DNA from: Candidatus Thiodictyon syntrophicum
GTDB lineage: Bacteria; Pseudomonadota; Gammaproteobacteria; Chromatiales; Chromatiaceae
Length of the DNA stretch: 64,000 nucleotides
Direction: 5' to 3'
Assembly: GCF_002813775.1 (NCBI RefSeq)
Contig: NZ_CP020370.1
Coordinates: 3,869,501-3,933,500, forward strand
Shown here: positions 37,609-45,387 of the stretch, piece by piece
Layout of the letters: each line of letters starts with the position of its first letter
Numbering within the stretch: position 1 is the first letter of the stretch
The notes under the pieces: generated by a model
What the model saw: only the letters and a program-made list of their open reading frames with translations
Databases searched by the model: none
Told to the model about the DNA's origin: nothing
Made by a program: the position numbers and the translations under genes

Positions 37609-38999
37609 GCGAGCACCCGCAGCCCCGCCCCAACCACCGCCGGGCAGCGCCAGACCAGCCGCTCCTGACCCGCCGGGCCCTCGGCGCGCAGCAGGTTCAG
37701 CCAGTAGAGCCGGCGGAGCCCCGGGTTGCCGATCCAGGTCCGAAAGGCCCCCAGGTCGGACCGGGCCAGCCACTCCTTGAGGTCCCGGCGCTGGTCCGGG
37801 TCCTGGGCGATGGCGCTGAACTGGGCCTCGATCTGGCTGGAGCGCTCAAGCGCCTGGGTACACTCGGGCAGCGGCCGACCCTTGGCCCGGAGCCGCAGGG
37901 CGTCCAGGATCAGGCGCGGGTGTCCGCCGCTCGCCGTCAGGATCGCCAGGGCGTCCTCCGCGGACAGGTCCAGGGGCGGGGTGCAGTGCCGGGCCTGATC
38001 CATCAGATCGCCGGTGTTCCACTCGGGCCAGTGCCTGGGCTCGGCGTGGCTCAGAAAGGACAGGTCGCCCTGGGCGTATTTGAGCCCGGCGAGCCCCTCG
38101 CCGCCCACGAGCACGACGCGCAGGGCCTCACCGTGGAAATCGGAGAGTCCGCGCAGGCAGGCCGCGAGCCGCGAGCGACCGGCCTCGGAGCAGGAGTCCA
38201 GGCCGCTGACCAGCAGGAACAGCCGCTCACCGGCGGCGAGCCGATCCTCCAGGCGGGACTCGAAGGCGCCGGCATCCTGGGGCGGCGGCTGCATCCCGGC
38301 GCGCCGGCCCAGGGTGGCGAAGAATTCGGCCTCGGTGGCCTCCGGACCCTGGGGCGGGGCCAGGCGCAGCGCCCGTTCGGAGCCGCAAACTTCCTTCGAC
38401 CGCTCGTGCAGCGCCGCCAGTGAGCCGTTGAGTTCCCGATCCTTCTGGGCGAGCAGGATCAGGGTCGGGTAGCTGTAGAGAAGCTCGAAGACCTCGTCCA
38501 GGAAGACGCTGTCGCTGGGCAGCGGCGGCGGGTCGGCCGCCAGGCCGTCGGCGGGAGCGGTCGTCGGGGCGGCGCCGGTCCCTGACGCGGGGGGCCGGCC
38601 GGTGATGCCCCAGACCAGGCGCGCAAGGTCCTCGCCATCGAGCCCGCCGCGCAGGTCAACCCAGGTGCGGTTAGCCAGGAACAGCGGCAGTTCCGGCTGC
38701 ACCGGCGCCCCCGGCAGGACCACCGGGATGACCGGCCGGCCATCGCGCACGGCCAAGGTCAGTGCCCCCCGCATCTCCTCGTCCTCCCAAGGCCCGATAC
38801 CGTCCGCGGCCACACAGACCGCGACGCTCGCGGCGCCCTTGATCCCCTGCTCCAACAGGCTCTGCCAGGGCAGACCTGGGCGCAACTGCTCCTCGTCCAG
38901 CCAGCAGCGCACACCCTGCCCCTCCAGGGCCAGTTTGAGCGCCCGCACGGCGGGCTTGTCCTTGCTGTTGTGGGAGAGGAAGCAATCGAAGCTGGGCAT
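37605..38999 (-). CDS. TIR-domain protein with degenerate NTPase-like region
   Basis: A 464-residue cytoplasmic protein. Residues 1-130 form a TIR domain: FDCFLSHNSKDKPAVRALKLAL (box 1), CWLDEEQLRPGLPW (BB loop), and PWEDEEMRGAL at about 70-79 with the likely catalytic Glu of NADase-type TIRs. Residues 165-400 resemble a P-loop NTPase (LFLLVSGLDSCSEAGRSRLA as a Walker B-like strand, GGHPRLILDALRL), but the place of Walker A reads LILLAQKDRELNGSL with no GKS/T, so it probably cannot hydrolyse NTP. Translational coupling with the NTPase gene downstream suggests that the pair act together, possibly as NAD-depleting immunity or signalling. Confidence 0.85.
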   Translation of the reverse strand: MPSFDCFLSHNSKDKPAVRALKLALEGQGVRCWLDEEQLRPGLPWQSLLEQGIKGAASVAVCVAADGIGPWEDEEMRGALTLAVRDGRPVIPVVLPGAPVQPELPLFLANRTWVDLRGGLDGEDLARLVWGITGRPPASGTGAAPTTAPADGLAADPPPLPSDSVFLDEVFELLYSYPTLILLAQKDRELNGSLAALHERSKEVCGSERALRLAPPQGPEATEAEFFATLGRRAGMQPPPQDAGAFESRLEDRLAAGERLFLLVSGLDSCSEAGRSRLAACLRGLSDFHGEALRVVLVGGEGLAGLKYAQGDLSFLSHAEPRHWPEWNTGDLMDQARHCTPPLDLSAEDALAILTASGGHPRLILDALRLRAKGRPLPECTQALERSSQIEAQFSAIAQDPDQRRDLKEWLARSDLGAFRTWIGNPGLRRLYWLNLLRAEGPAGQERLVWRCPAVVGAGLRVLA

Positions 39000-39133
39000 G
39001 GCCGGTTCCTTTGTCGGATCATCCGCCGATTATGCCCGCCCGCGGCGGGCCTGTCCCGTGCCGCCCTTCGTCACCATTCCCGGCGGCGGTCTTCGCGGCA
39101 GCCCGTCGCGGCCGGGGGCCGCTCCTACGGCGT
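38796..39133. repeat. segmental duplication, copy 1
   Basis: The first 68 codons of the TIR gene plus about 134 bases upstream are repeated at 39722-40060 with scattered differences. Confidence 0.85.
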
Positions 39134-39159
39134 AGGAGCGGCCCCCAGGCCGCGACGGG
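39102..39159. repeat. CCCGTCGCGGCC-CCGCTCCTAC palindrome
   Basis: Near-perfect hairpin: CCGCTCCTACG against CGTAGGAGCGG, extended by GTCGCGGCC/GGCCGCGAC. A diverged half is at 40029-40070 in the second copy. Confidence 0.8.
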
Positions 39160-39207
39160 TAGCAAACAGACACAGCGCGGCGGCCAGGACGCTAAGCGGC
39201 GTCCATC

Positions 39208-39300
39208 ACCCGCATGTTCGACCGCCCAGGCATGATGCCGCTCGCGGCGATCAAGAAAGGCCACCAAGGGTCCGGTATCAGCGATGGCCCAGCGCGTCAC
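39208..39300 (-). pseudogene. VapC N-terminal fragment
   Basis: GTG at 39300 opens a PIN-domain start, WAIADTGPLVAFLDRRERHH, with the first catalytic Asp (DTGPLVAFLD). After AWAVEHA the family similarity ends and the frame runs into the 39102 palindrome. The other three acidic catalytic positions are missing, so the toxin is dead. Confidence 0.8.
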
Positions 39301-39568
39301 GACCGAACCCTTCCAGGTGCCGCGGATGACTGGCCAGGTCATCGACGCCCGAATCGATGATGCCCGCGCCATCCGCCATCAACGCCGATAGGTCCGCCGC
39401 CATCGCCCCCGGCTCAAGCTGCATTTGCTTGGAGTCCAACCGCTGCGCCGGGGGCAGCAAGCGGCGCAGTGCCTCTGCCAGCAGGTCGGCCAGACGCAGG
39501 CCGCGCCGGGCCGCTTCAGTATTGGCCTGACGCAGCAGTTCGTCCGGTAGATCGACGGTGGTCTTCAT
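39278..39568 (-). CDS. VapB-like ribbon-helix-helix antitoxin
   Basis: A 96-residue antitoxin. The N-terminus MKTTVDLPDELLRQANTEAA and RLADLLAEALRRLL form a ribbon-helix-helix DNA-binding domain. The C-terminus, GIIDSGVDDLASHPRHLEGFGRDA, is the toxin-binding tail found in VapBC pairs. It overlaps the vapC start by 23 bases. Because the toxin is truncated, the antitoxin is an orphan but looks complete. Confidence 0.85.
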   Translation of the reverse strand: MKTTVDLPDELLRQANTEAARRGLRLADLLAEALRRLLPPAQRLDSKQMQLEPGAMAADLSALMADGAGIIDSGVDDLASHPRHLEGFGRDALGHR

Positions 39569-39685
39569 GGCTCGATACTCGGCAGAAGGACGGATACGGA
39601 TAGGAACTTCAACGACCAGAGACTGGATATAGCCCCGATCCCAGCCACGCGAAGGGCGCCGGTCAAGGCGGTTCGCGAGTTGCCG

Positions 39686-39925
39686 TCAGCCGGTGTCGGA
39701 GCACGAGCACGAGTCCAGTCCGATGCCGTCCACGGCGACACAGACCGCGACGCTGCCGGCGCTCTTGATCCCCTGCTCCAACAGCGTCTGCCAGGGCAGC
39801 CCGGGCCGCAACTGCTCCTCGTCCAGCCAGCAGCGCACCCCCTGCCCTTCCAGGGCCAGTTTGAGCGCCCGCACGGCGGGCTTGTCCTTGCTGTTGTGGG
39901 AGAGGAAGCAATCGAAGCTGGGCAT
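39686..39925 (-). pseudogene. truncated TIR gene copy
   Basis: The first 68 residues equal those of the TIR protein at 37605-38999 apart from a few changes (WQTLLEQGIKSAGSVAVCVAVDGIG). It then switches to an unrelated tail, LDSCSCSDTG, and stops at 79 residues. The catalytic-Glu region and the rest are missing. Confidence 0.88.
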
Positions 39926-40060
39926 GGCCGGTTCCTTTGTCGGATCGCCCGCCGATTATGCCCGCCCGCGGCGGCCCTGTCCCGTGCCGTGCTTCGTCAC
40001 CATTCCAGGCGGCGGTCTTCGCGGCTGCACGTCGCGGCCTGGCGGCTGCTCCTACGGCGT
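39722..40060. repeat. segmental duplication, copy 2
   Basis: Second copy of 38796-39133, about 339 bases, in the same orientation, separated from the first by the vapB/vapC' genes. Confidence 0.85.
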
Positions 40061-40093
40061 ATACGCGGCCTCCAGCACCCGCATTTCAACCTG

Positions 40094-40230
40094 TCAACCG
40101 GCCGCCGACGCGATGTTGACCAGGCAATCCAGGCCGAACAGGTTGATCTTGCCGCGCATGAGGTCGCAGACCCGCGGTTGCGTGACGCCGAGCAGCTTGG
40201 CGGCTCGCGACTGACTCCGACCTGGAGCCG
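40094..40230 (-). pseudogene. Xre-type antitoxin fragment
   Basis: Minus-strand frame SRAAKLLGVTQPRVCDLMRG followed by KINLFGLDCLVNIASAAG is the helix-turn-helix and C-terminal part of HigA-like antitoxins (GVTQPRVSDLMRGK family pattern). Upstream in frame is unrelated sequence and the end is cut, so it is a relic. Confidence 0.75.
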
Positions 40231-40303
40231 GGTCTCTCGCTACCGGCGGGGTTGCGGGTGAATGCGTATATCGCGATCCCGCCGCCAGGCTGAGCCGGGA
40301 ACA

Positions 40304-40413
40304 TTGTCGTTGTCGTTGTCGTTGTCGTAATCGGAAAAGCGATGCACGTTGGGTGCAAGAGAATCCGGAACGCAACATCGATTACGACTACGACTACGAC
40401 AACGACAACGACG
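40304..40413. repeat. TTGTCGTTGTCGTTGTCGTA inverted repeat with conserved core
   Basis: TTGTCGTTGTCGTTGTCGTA at the left pairs with TACGACAACGACAACGAC at the right, around the core AATCGGAAAAGCGATGC ... GAGAATCCGG. The same core and arms occur at 58679-58782, so this is a dispersed element rather than a simple trinucleotide repeat. Confidence 0.85.
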
Positions 40414-40512
40414 CTACAGGCAGTCCCTGATGAAATTATTTTACTTACTGGTTAGCCGTCCCCAAGTTCTCTTCTTAGAGTGAAGACGGGACCCTCGCAC
40501 TGAGGCGCGGGG

Positions 40513-41375
40513 ATGGCCGGGCTGCTCGCCTGGCGCAACCTCGCCCATGACCGCTCCCGCTTTGCCGTGACCCTGATCGGGATCATCTTCGCGGTGGTGC
40601 TGATCGCCATGCAGATCGGGCTCTTCCTGGGCTTCTCCGACAGCACCACCAATGTCATCCGCCACACCCGTGCGGACTTCTGGATCGTCGCCAAGTCGGG
40701 GTCAGCCGGATCGGCACCCGCGTGGAGATCAACAACCGGCGCGCGCTGGTGGTCGGGTTCACCCAGGGCATCCGCTCCTTCACTACCTCCCCCTGGGTCT
40801 TCGCCTCCACCCGCAATGCCCAGCGTCTGAGCGGCTTCGCCGAGGACCAGACCAACTATGTCATCGGGCGGCTGCGCCCCGGTGCGGACCAGCAGCGGGT
40901 ACGCGACGACCTGGTCCGCACCCTGCCGCGGACCGACGTCTATCTCAGCGAAACATTTGCCGCCCGCACGCGCGACTACTGGATGTTCACCACCGGCGCC
41001 GGGGCCTCGGTGCTGGTCTCCGCCGTCCTCGGCCTCCTGGTCGGCGTGGTGATCGTCGCCCAGGTGCTCTATGCCACCACCGTCGACCACCTCCCGGAGT
41101 TCGGCACCCTGCGCGCCATGGGGGCACCGCGCGCCTTCATCTATAAGGTCATCATGGGGCAGGCGGTGATCAGCGCAACCCTGGGCGGACTGCCCGGCAT
41201 CGCCCTGTCGCTGCTGTTCGCCCGGGGCAGCGAGGCCGGCGCCGCCGTGATCCTGGTTCCGCCGGGGTTGGCCGTGGCGCTCTATGGCGTGACGCTCGTG
41301 ATGTGCGTTCTGGCCTCGGTCGTCTCCATCCGCAAGGCGATGAGCATCGACCCGGCGATGGTCTTCCAACGATGA
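40513..41375 (+). pseudogene. DevC/FtsX-like ABC transporter permease with internal deletion and frameshift
   Basis: The 5' part (40513-40710) encodes LLAWRNLAHDRSRFAVTLIG and the first membrane helix through HTRADFWIVAK. The rest is in another frame (from about 40704), GVSRIGTRVEINNRRALVVG to SIRKAMSIDPAMVFQR, with three more membrane helices. About 90-100 residues of the periplasmic loop expected in this family are missing at the junction near 40700-40705, and the frame changes. The permease is therefore probably not made, although the 3' part overlaps the ATPase start (ATGA). Confidence 0.85.
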
Positions 41376-42037
41376 GTTCGCCGGCCTTGGAAACCCGCGG
41401 TCTGTCCATGGTCTACGGCACCGGGGACACGGCCGTGCGCGCCTTGGACGGGGTGGACTTCCAGGTCGCCGCCGGACAGGTCATGGCCCTGATGGGGCCA
41501 TCCGGGAGCGGCAAGACCACGCTGCTGATGATCCTGGGCTGTCTGCTGCACCCCACCGCGGGCTCCGTCCGGGTGGAGGGCCAGGCACTCGCCGGGCTCT
41601 CCACCCAGGCGCTGACCCGGCTGCGCCTGCGGCGCATGGGCTTCATCTTCCAGAGTTACAACCTGTTCCCGGCCCTCACCGCGGCGGAGAACGTGCAGGT
41701 CGCACTGGAACTCAAAGGCCGGGACCTGGGTGAGGCGTCCGCACTCCTGGACCTGGTGGGCCTGGCCGGACGGCGGCGCAACTTCCCCGCCCAGCTTTCC
41801 GGCGGCGAGAAGCAGCGCGTCGCCATCGCCCGCGCCCTGGCCGGCGACCCGCCCATCCTGCTCGCCGACGAGCCCACCGCCGCCCTGGACTCGGTCAACG
41901 GGCGCGCCGTCGTGCGCCTGCTCGGGGACCTGGCCCATGCGCAGGGCCGGGCGGTGGTGATCGTGACCCACGACCCGCGCATCGGTGAACTGGCCGACCG
42001 GGTGGTGCACATCGAGGACGGCCGAATTCAGGGCTAG
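41372..42037 (+). CDS. ABC transporter ATP-binding protein (DevA/LolD-like)
   Basis: A 221-residue ATPase with Walker A GPSGSGKTT, Q-loop FIFQSYNLFPALT, signature LSGGEKQRVAIARAL, Walker B ILLADEPTAALD and the His switch VTHD. It overlaps the permease stop by 4 bases (ATGA), so I chose 41372 rather than 41303. It is of the MacB/DevA type that energises export through a periplasmic adaptor. Adaptor and outer membrane genes are absent here, and its permease is broken. Confidence 0.93.
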   Translation: MSSPALETRGLSMVYGTGDTAVRALDGVDFQVAAGQVMALMGPSGSGKTTLLMILGCLLHPTAGSVRVEGQALAGLSTQALTRLRLRRMGFIFQSYNLFPALTAAENVQVALELKGRDLGEASALLDLVGLAGRRRNFPAQLSGGEKQRVAIARALAGDPPILLADEPTAALDSVNGRAVVRLLGDLAHAQGRAVVIVTHDPRIGELADRVVHIEDGRIQG

Positions 42038-42093
42038 CGGCGCGAACCGAATCCGCGATGCAAGTCGGGCGAGCGCGCCAGAAGCAAGAAATT

Positions 42094-42177
42094 GGACAGG
42101 ATTAGCAGGATCGACAGAGTGCGACGTTCAGCAACAGACCATCCTGTAAATCCTGAGAAATCCTGTTAATCCTGTCT
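42094..42177. repeat. GACAGGATTAGCAGGA inverted repeat
   Basis: GACAGGATTAGCAGGA at the left is matched by TCCTGTTAATCCTGTC at the right, with a further TCCTGTAAATCCTG unit inside. This kind of repeat is common in this group and could form an mRNA hairpin after the ABC ATPase gene. Confidence 0.8.
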
Positions 42178-42258
42178 ATTTTTCGCGCTCGCTGTTGGTC
42201 ACGAATGGTGTCGGGATCTGCGCTTCGTGTTACTAAGGGTTTGGTTCCCCTGCTTCGG

Positions 42259-42264
42259 TATAAT
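42259..42264 (+). promoter_or_regulatory. consensus -10 element upstream of valS
   Basis: TATAAT at 42259-42264, 50 bases upstream of the valS ATG. No -35 hexamer with a 16-18 base spacer is evident (TTGGTT at 42241 is only 12 bases away). Confidence 0.4.
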
Positions 42265-42314
42265 TGGGGGCTTTCCCGATCCTCCCCCTGACCCCCGCGG
42301 ACCTCTCTTAAGCC

Positions 42315-45170
42315 ATGCTGGACAAGAACTACGACCCCCAAACCCTGGAACAGGCCTGGTACGAGCGCTGGGAGGGCCGCGGCTGGTTCGCCCCGGGACC
42401 GGCCGGGGGCGCCGGGGCCGGGACCGGCGCCGGGACCTATTGCATCATGATCCCGCCGCCCAATGTGACCGGCAGTCTGCACATGGGCCACGGGTTCAAC
42501 AACACGGTGATGGATGCGCTGATCCGCTACCGCCGGATGTGCGGGGACCGGACCCTGTGGCAGCCCGGCACCGACCATGCCGGCATCGCCACTCAGATGG
42601 TGGTGGAGCGGCAACTGGAGGCACAGGGCAAGACGCGGCATGATCTCGGCCGGGACGCCTTCATCGCGCGGGTCTGGGAGTGGAAGGCGCAGTCGGGCGG
42701 GGCCATCACGGGCCAGTTGCGGCGGCTCGGGTCCTCGCTCGACTGGGGCAATGAGCGCTTCACCATGGACGAGGGTCTCTCGGCGGCCGTGCGCGAGGTC
42801 TTCGTGCGCCTGCACCAAGAGGGTCTGATTTACCGGCGCAAGCGCCTGGTGAACTGGGACCCGGTGCTGCACACGGCGGTGTCGGACCTGGAGGTGCTCT
42901 CAGAGGAGGAGTCCGGGTATCTGTGGGACATGCGTTATCCGCTGACCAACGGGACCGGCCACCTGGTGGTCTCCACCACCCGCCCCGAGACCCTGCTCGG
43001 CGACTGCGCGGTGGCCGTGAACCCGCACGACGAGCGTTACCAACACCTGATCGGCGAGTTCGTGGAACTGCCGCTGACCGGCCGGCGCATCCCCATCATC
43101 GCCGACGACTACGCGGACCCGGCGTTCGGCACCGGCTGCGTCAAGATCACCCCGGCCCACGACTTCAACGACTACGCGGTCTGGGAGCGCCACCGCGACG
43201 AGCTCGCCATCGCCGGCCAGCCCCACGGCGGCCTGATCAACATCTTCAGCCCGGACGCGGCGGTGCGTGACAACCTGCCCGAGGAGGGCGACCTGATCCC
43301 CGCCGCCTATGTCGGCCTGGACCGCTTCGCGGCGCGCAAGCGCATCGTCGTCGACCTGGAGGCCCTGGGCCTCCTGGCCCTGGTCAAGGACCACAAGTTG
43401 CAGCAACCCCGCGGCGACCGCTCCGGGGCCCTGATCGAGCCCTATCTCACCGATCAGTGGTATGTGCGCATCGCCCCGCTCGCCGAGCCGGCCATCGCGG
43501 CGGTGGAGGACGGGCGCATCCGCTTCGTCCCGGACAACTGGAAGAACACCTATTTCGAGTGGATGCGCAACATCCAGGACTGGTGCATCAGCCGCCAGAT
43601 CTGGTGGGGGCACCGCATCCCCGCCTGGTATGACGCCGAAGGCAACGTCTATGTCGGCCGCGACGAACAGGAGGTGCGCGCGACCCACCAACTCCCGCCG
43701 GAACTCGCCCTGGAGCAGGACCCGGACGTGCTGGACACCTGGTTCAGCTCCGCACTCTGGCCCTTCAGCACCCTGGGCTGGCCGGACGACACCGAGCGGC
43801 TGCGCGACTTCTACCCGACCTCGGTCCTGATCACCGGCTTCGACATCATCTTCTTCTGGGTCGCCCGGATGATCATGATGGGGCTCAAATTCATGGGGGA
43901 TGTCCCCTTTCGGGATGTCTATATCCACGGCCTGGTGCGCGACGCCCACGGCGACAAGATGTCCAAGTCCAAGGGCAATGTGCTGGACCCCATCGATCTG
44001 ATCGACGGGATCGGGCTGGATGCCCTGGTCGAGAAGCGCACCCAGGGGATGATGCAGCCGCACCTGCGCGAGAAGATCGCCCGCCAGACCCGCGCCGACT
44101 TCCCCGGCGGCATCCCCGGCTTCGGCACCGATGCACTGCGCTTTACCTTCGCGGCGCTGGCCACCACCGGGCGCGACGTGAAGTTCGACCTGGGCCGCAT
44201 CGAGGGCTACCGCAACTTCTGCAACAAGCTCTGGAATGCCTCGCGCTACGTATTGATGAACACGGAAGGTCAGGATTGCGGTCTGGGGTCGGACCCGCTC
44301 GAATTCTCCCCTGCGGACCGCTGGATCGCCGCGCGGCTGGCAGCCACCACCAATACAGTGCGCGAGGCCATGGACGCTTACCGCTTCGACCTGGCCGCCC
44401 AGGCGCTCTACGACTTCACCTGGAACGAGTTCTGCGACTGGTATCTGGAACTGTGCAAGCCGGTCCTGACCGGGGCGGGCGCGAGCGACGCCGCCCGCCG
44501 CGGCACCCGCCGCACCCTGGTCACGACGCTTGAGACCCTGCTGCGCCTCATCCACCCGCTCATGCCCTTCATCACGGAGGAGATCTGGCAGAAGGTCGCC
44601 CCCTTGGCCGGGGTCGCGGGCGAAACCATCATGCTCGCCCCCTACCCCGCCGCGCCCGCCGTCGCGGCGGACCCCGCGGGCGAGCGCGAAGTGACGGCGG
44701 AGATCGACTGGGTGCGCCAGTTCATCCTCGGGATGCGGCGCATCAAGGGCGAGATGAACATCCCCCCGGGCAAGCCGTTGCCGGTGCTGATCGCCAATGC
44801 ATCGGAGCAGGACCGCCGCTGGCTGACCGCCGCCCGCCCCTATCTCGACTTCCTGGCCCGTACCGAGTCCATCACGGTGCTCGAGGACGAGTCGCAGGCG
44901 CCGGAATCCGCCATCGCCCTGGTCGGCGCCATGAAGGTCCTGATCCCAATGGCGGGGCTGATCGACAAGGACGCCGAACTCAAGCGCCTCGACAAGGAGA
45001 TCGGCCGCCTTGCCGACGACGTGGCGCGGACCCAGGCCAAGCTCACCAACCCCGCCTTCGTCGACAAGGCCCCGGCGACGGTGGTGCAAAAGGAGCGCGA
45101 CAAACTCGCCGAGCACGCCACAGCGATCGGGAACCTCAGGACGCAGCGGGAGCGGATTGCGGCGCTCTGA
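42315..45170 (+). CDS. valS: valyl-tRNA synthetase
   Basis: Charges tRNA-Val in the cytoplasm. It is 951 residues, the usual length. The class I HIGH motif is [15 protein letters not shown] and the KMSKS loop is [14 protein letters not shown]. The editing domain lies in between ([10 protein letters not shown], then [15 protein letters not shown]), and the C-terminal coiled-coil tRNA arm ends [25 protein letters not shown]-box leader is not seen. Confidence 0.98.
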   Translation: MLDKNYDPQTLEQAWYERWEGRGWFAPGPAGGAGAGTGAGTYCIMIPPPNVTGSLHMGHGFNNTVMDALIRYRRMCGDRTLWQPGTDHAGIATQMVVERQLEAQGKTRHDLGRDAFIARVWEWKAQSGGAITGQLRRLGSSLDWGNERFTMDEGLSAAVREVFVRLHQEGLIYRRKRLVNWDPVLHTAVSDLEVLSEEESGYLWDMRYPLTNGTGHLVVSTTRPETLLGDCAVAVNPHDERYQHLIGEFVELPLTGRRIPIIADDYADPAFGTGCVKITPAHDFNDYAVWERHRDELAIAGQPHGGLINIFSPDAAVRDNLPEEGDLIPAAYVGLDRFAARKRIVVDLEALGLLALVKDHKLQQPRGDRSGALIEPYLTDQWYVRIAPLAEPAIAAVEDGRIRFVPDNWKNTYFEWMRNIQDWCISRQIWWGHRIPAWYDAEGNVYVGRDEQEVRATHQLPPELALEQDPDVLDTWFSSALWPFSTLGWPDDTERLRDFYPTSVLITGFDIIFFWVARMIMMGLKFMGDVPFRDVYIHGLVRDAHGDKMSKSKGNVLDPIDLIDGIGLDALVEKRTQGMMQPHLREKIARQTRADFPGGIPGFGTDALRFTFAALATTGRDVKFDLGRIEGYRNFCNKLWNASRYVLMNTEGQDCGLGSDPLEFSPADRWIAARLAATTNTVREAMDAYRFDLAAQALYDFTWNEFCDWYLELCKPVLTGAGASDAARRGTRRTLVTTLETLLRLIHPLMPFITEEIWQKVAPLAGVAGETIMLAPYPAAPAVAADPAGEREVTAEIDWVRQFILGMRRIKGEMNIPPGKPLPVLIANASEQDRRWLTAARPYLDFLARTESITVLEDESQAPESAIALVGAMKVLIPMAGLIDKDAELKRLDKEIGRLADDVARTQAKLTNPAFVDKAPATVVQKERDKLAEHATAIGNLRTQRERIAAL

Positions 45171-45236
45171 CGTGACAGGCTTGACCCGGTGCGGGACCGG
45201 GGCTAGCGTTTCGCGGGAAGCCACCAGGAGCGCCCC

Positions 45237-45383
45237 ATGACCACCACCAAGTCAGACCTGCAGGCGCTGGAACTGGCCCTCAAGTCGGAGATCCGCGAGT
45301 TCGAGTACCGCCTGATCATCAAGCTTGGGGCCATGCTGGTGGGCGCGGTGGCCGCGGTCGCCGCCTTGGTCAAGTTGCTGTGA
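45237..45383 (+). CDS. 48-residue small membrane protein
   Basis: ATG at 45237 with an AGGAG 6 bases before it. The product is [20 protein letters not shown], then a short amphipathic/coiled-coil stretch and a single membrane helix [19 protein letters not shown] at the C-terminus. This layout is like the small coiled-coil/tail-anchored proteins of the DUF1640/CCDC90 type, though too short for firm assignment. It lies between valS and mutS, 4 bases before the mutS start, and was probably missed by length filters. Function unknown. Confidence 0.75.
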   Translation: MTTTKSDLQALELALKSEIREFEYRLIIKLGAMLVGAVAAVAALVKLL

Positions 45384-45387
45384 CCAG

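Noticed and set aside
40304-40413. Simple GTC/GAC trinucleotide microsatellite
   Set aside because: A 60-base core is shared with 58679-58782, so it is a dispersed element with repeat arms rather than slippage alone.
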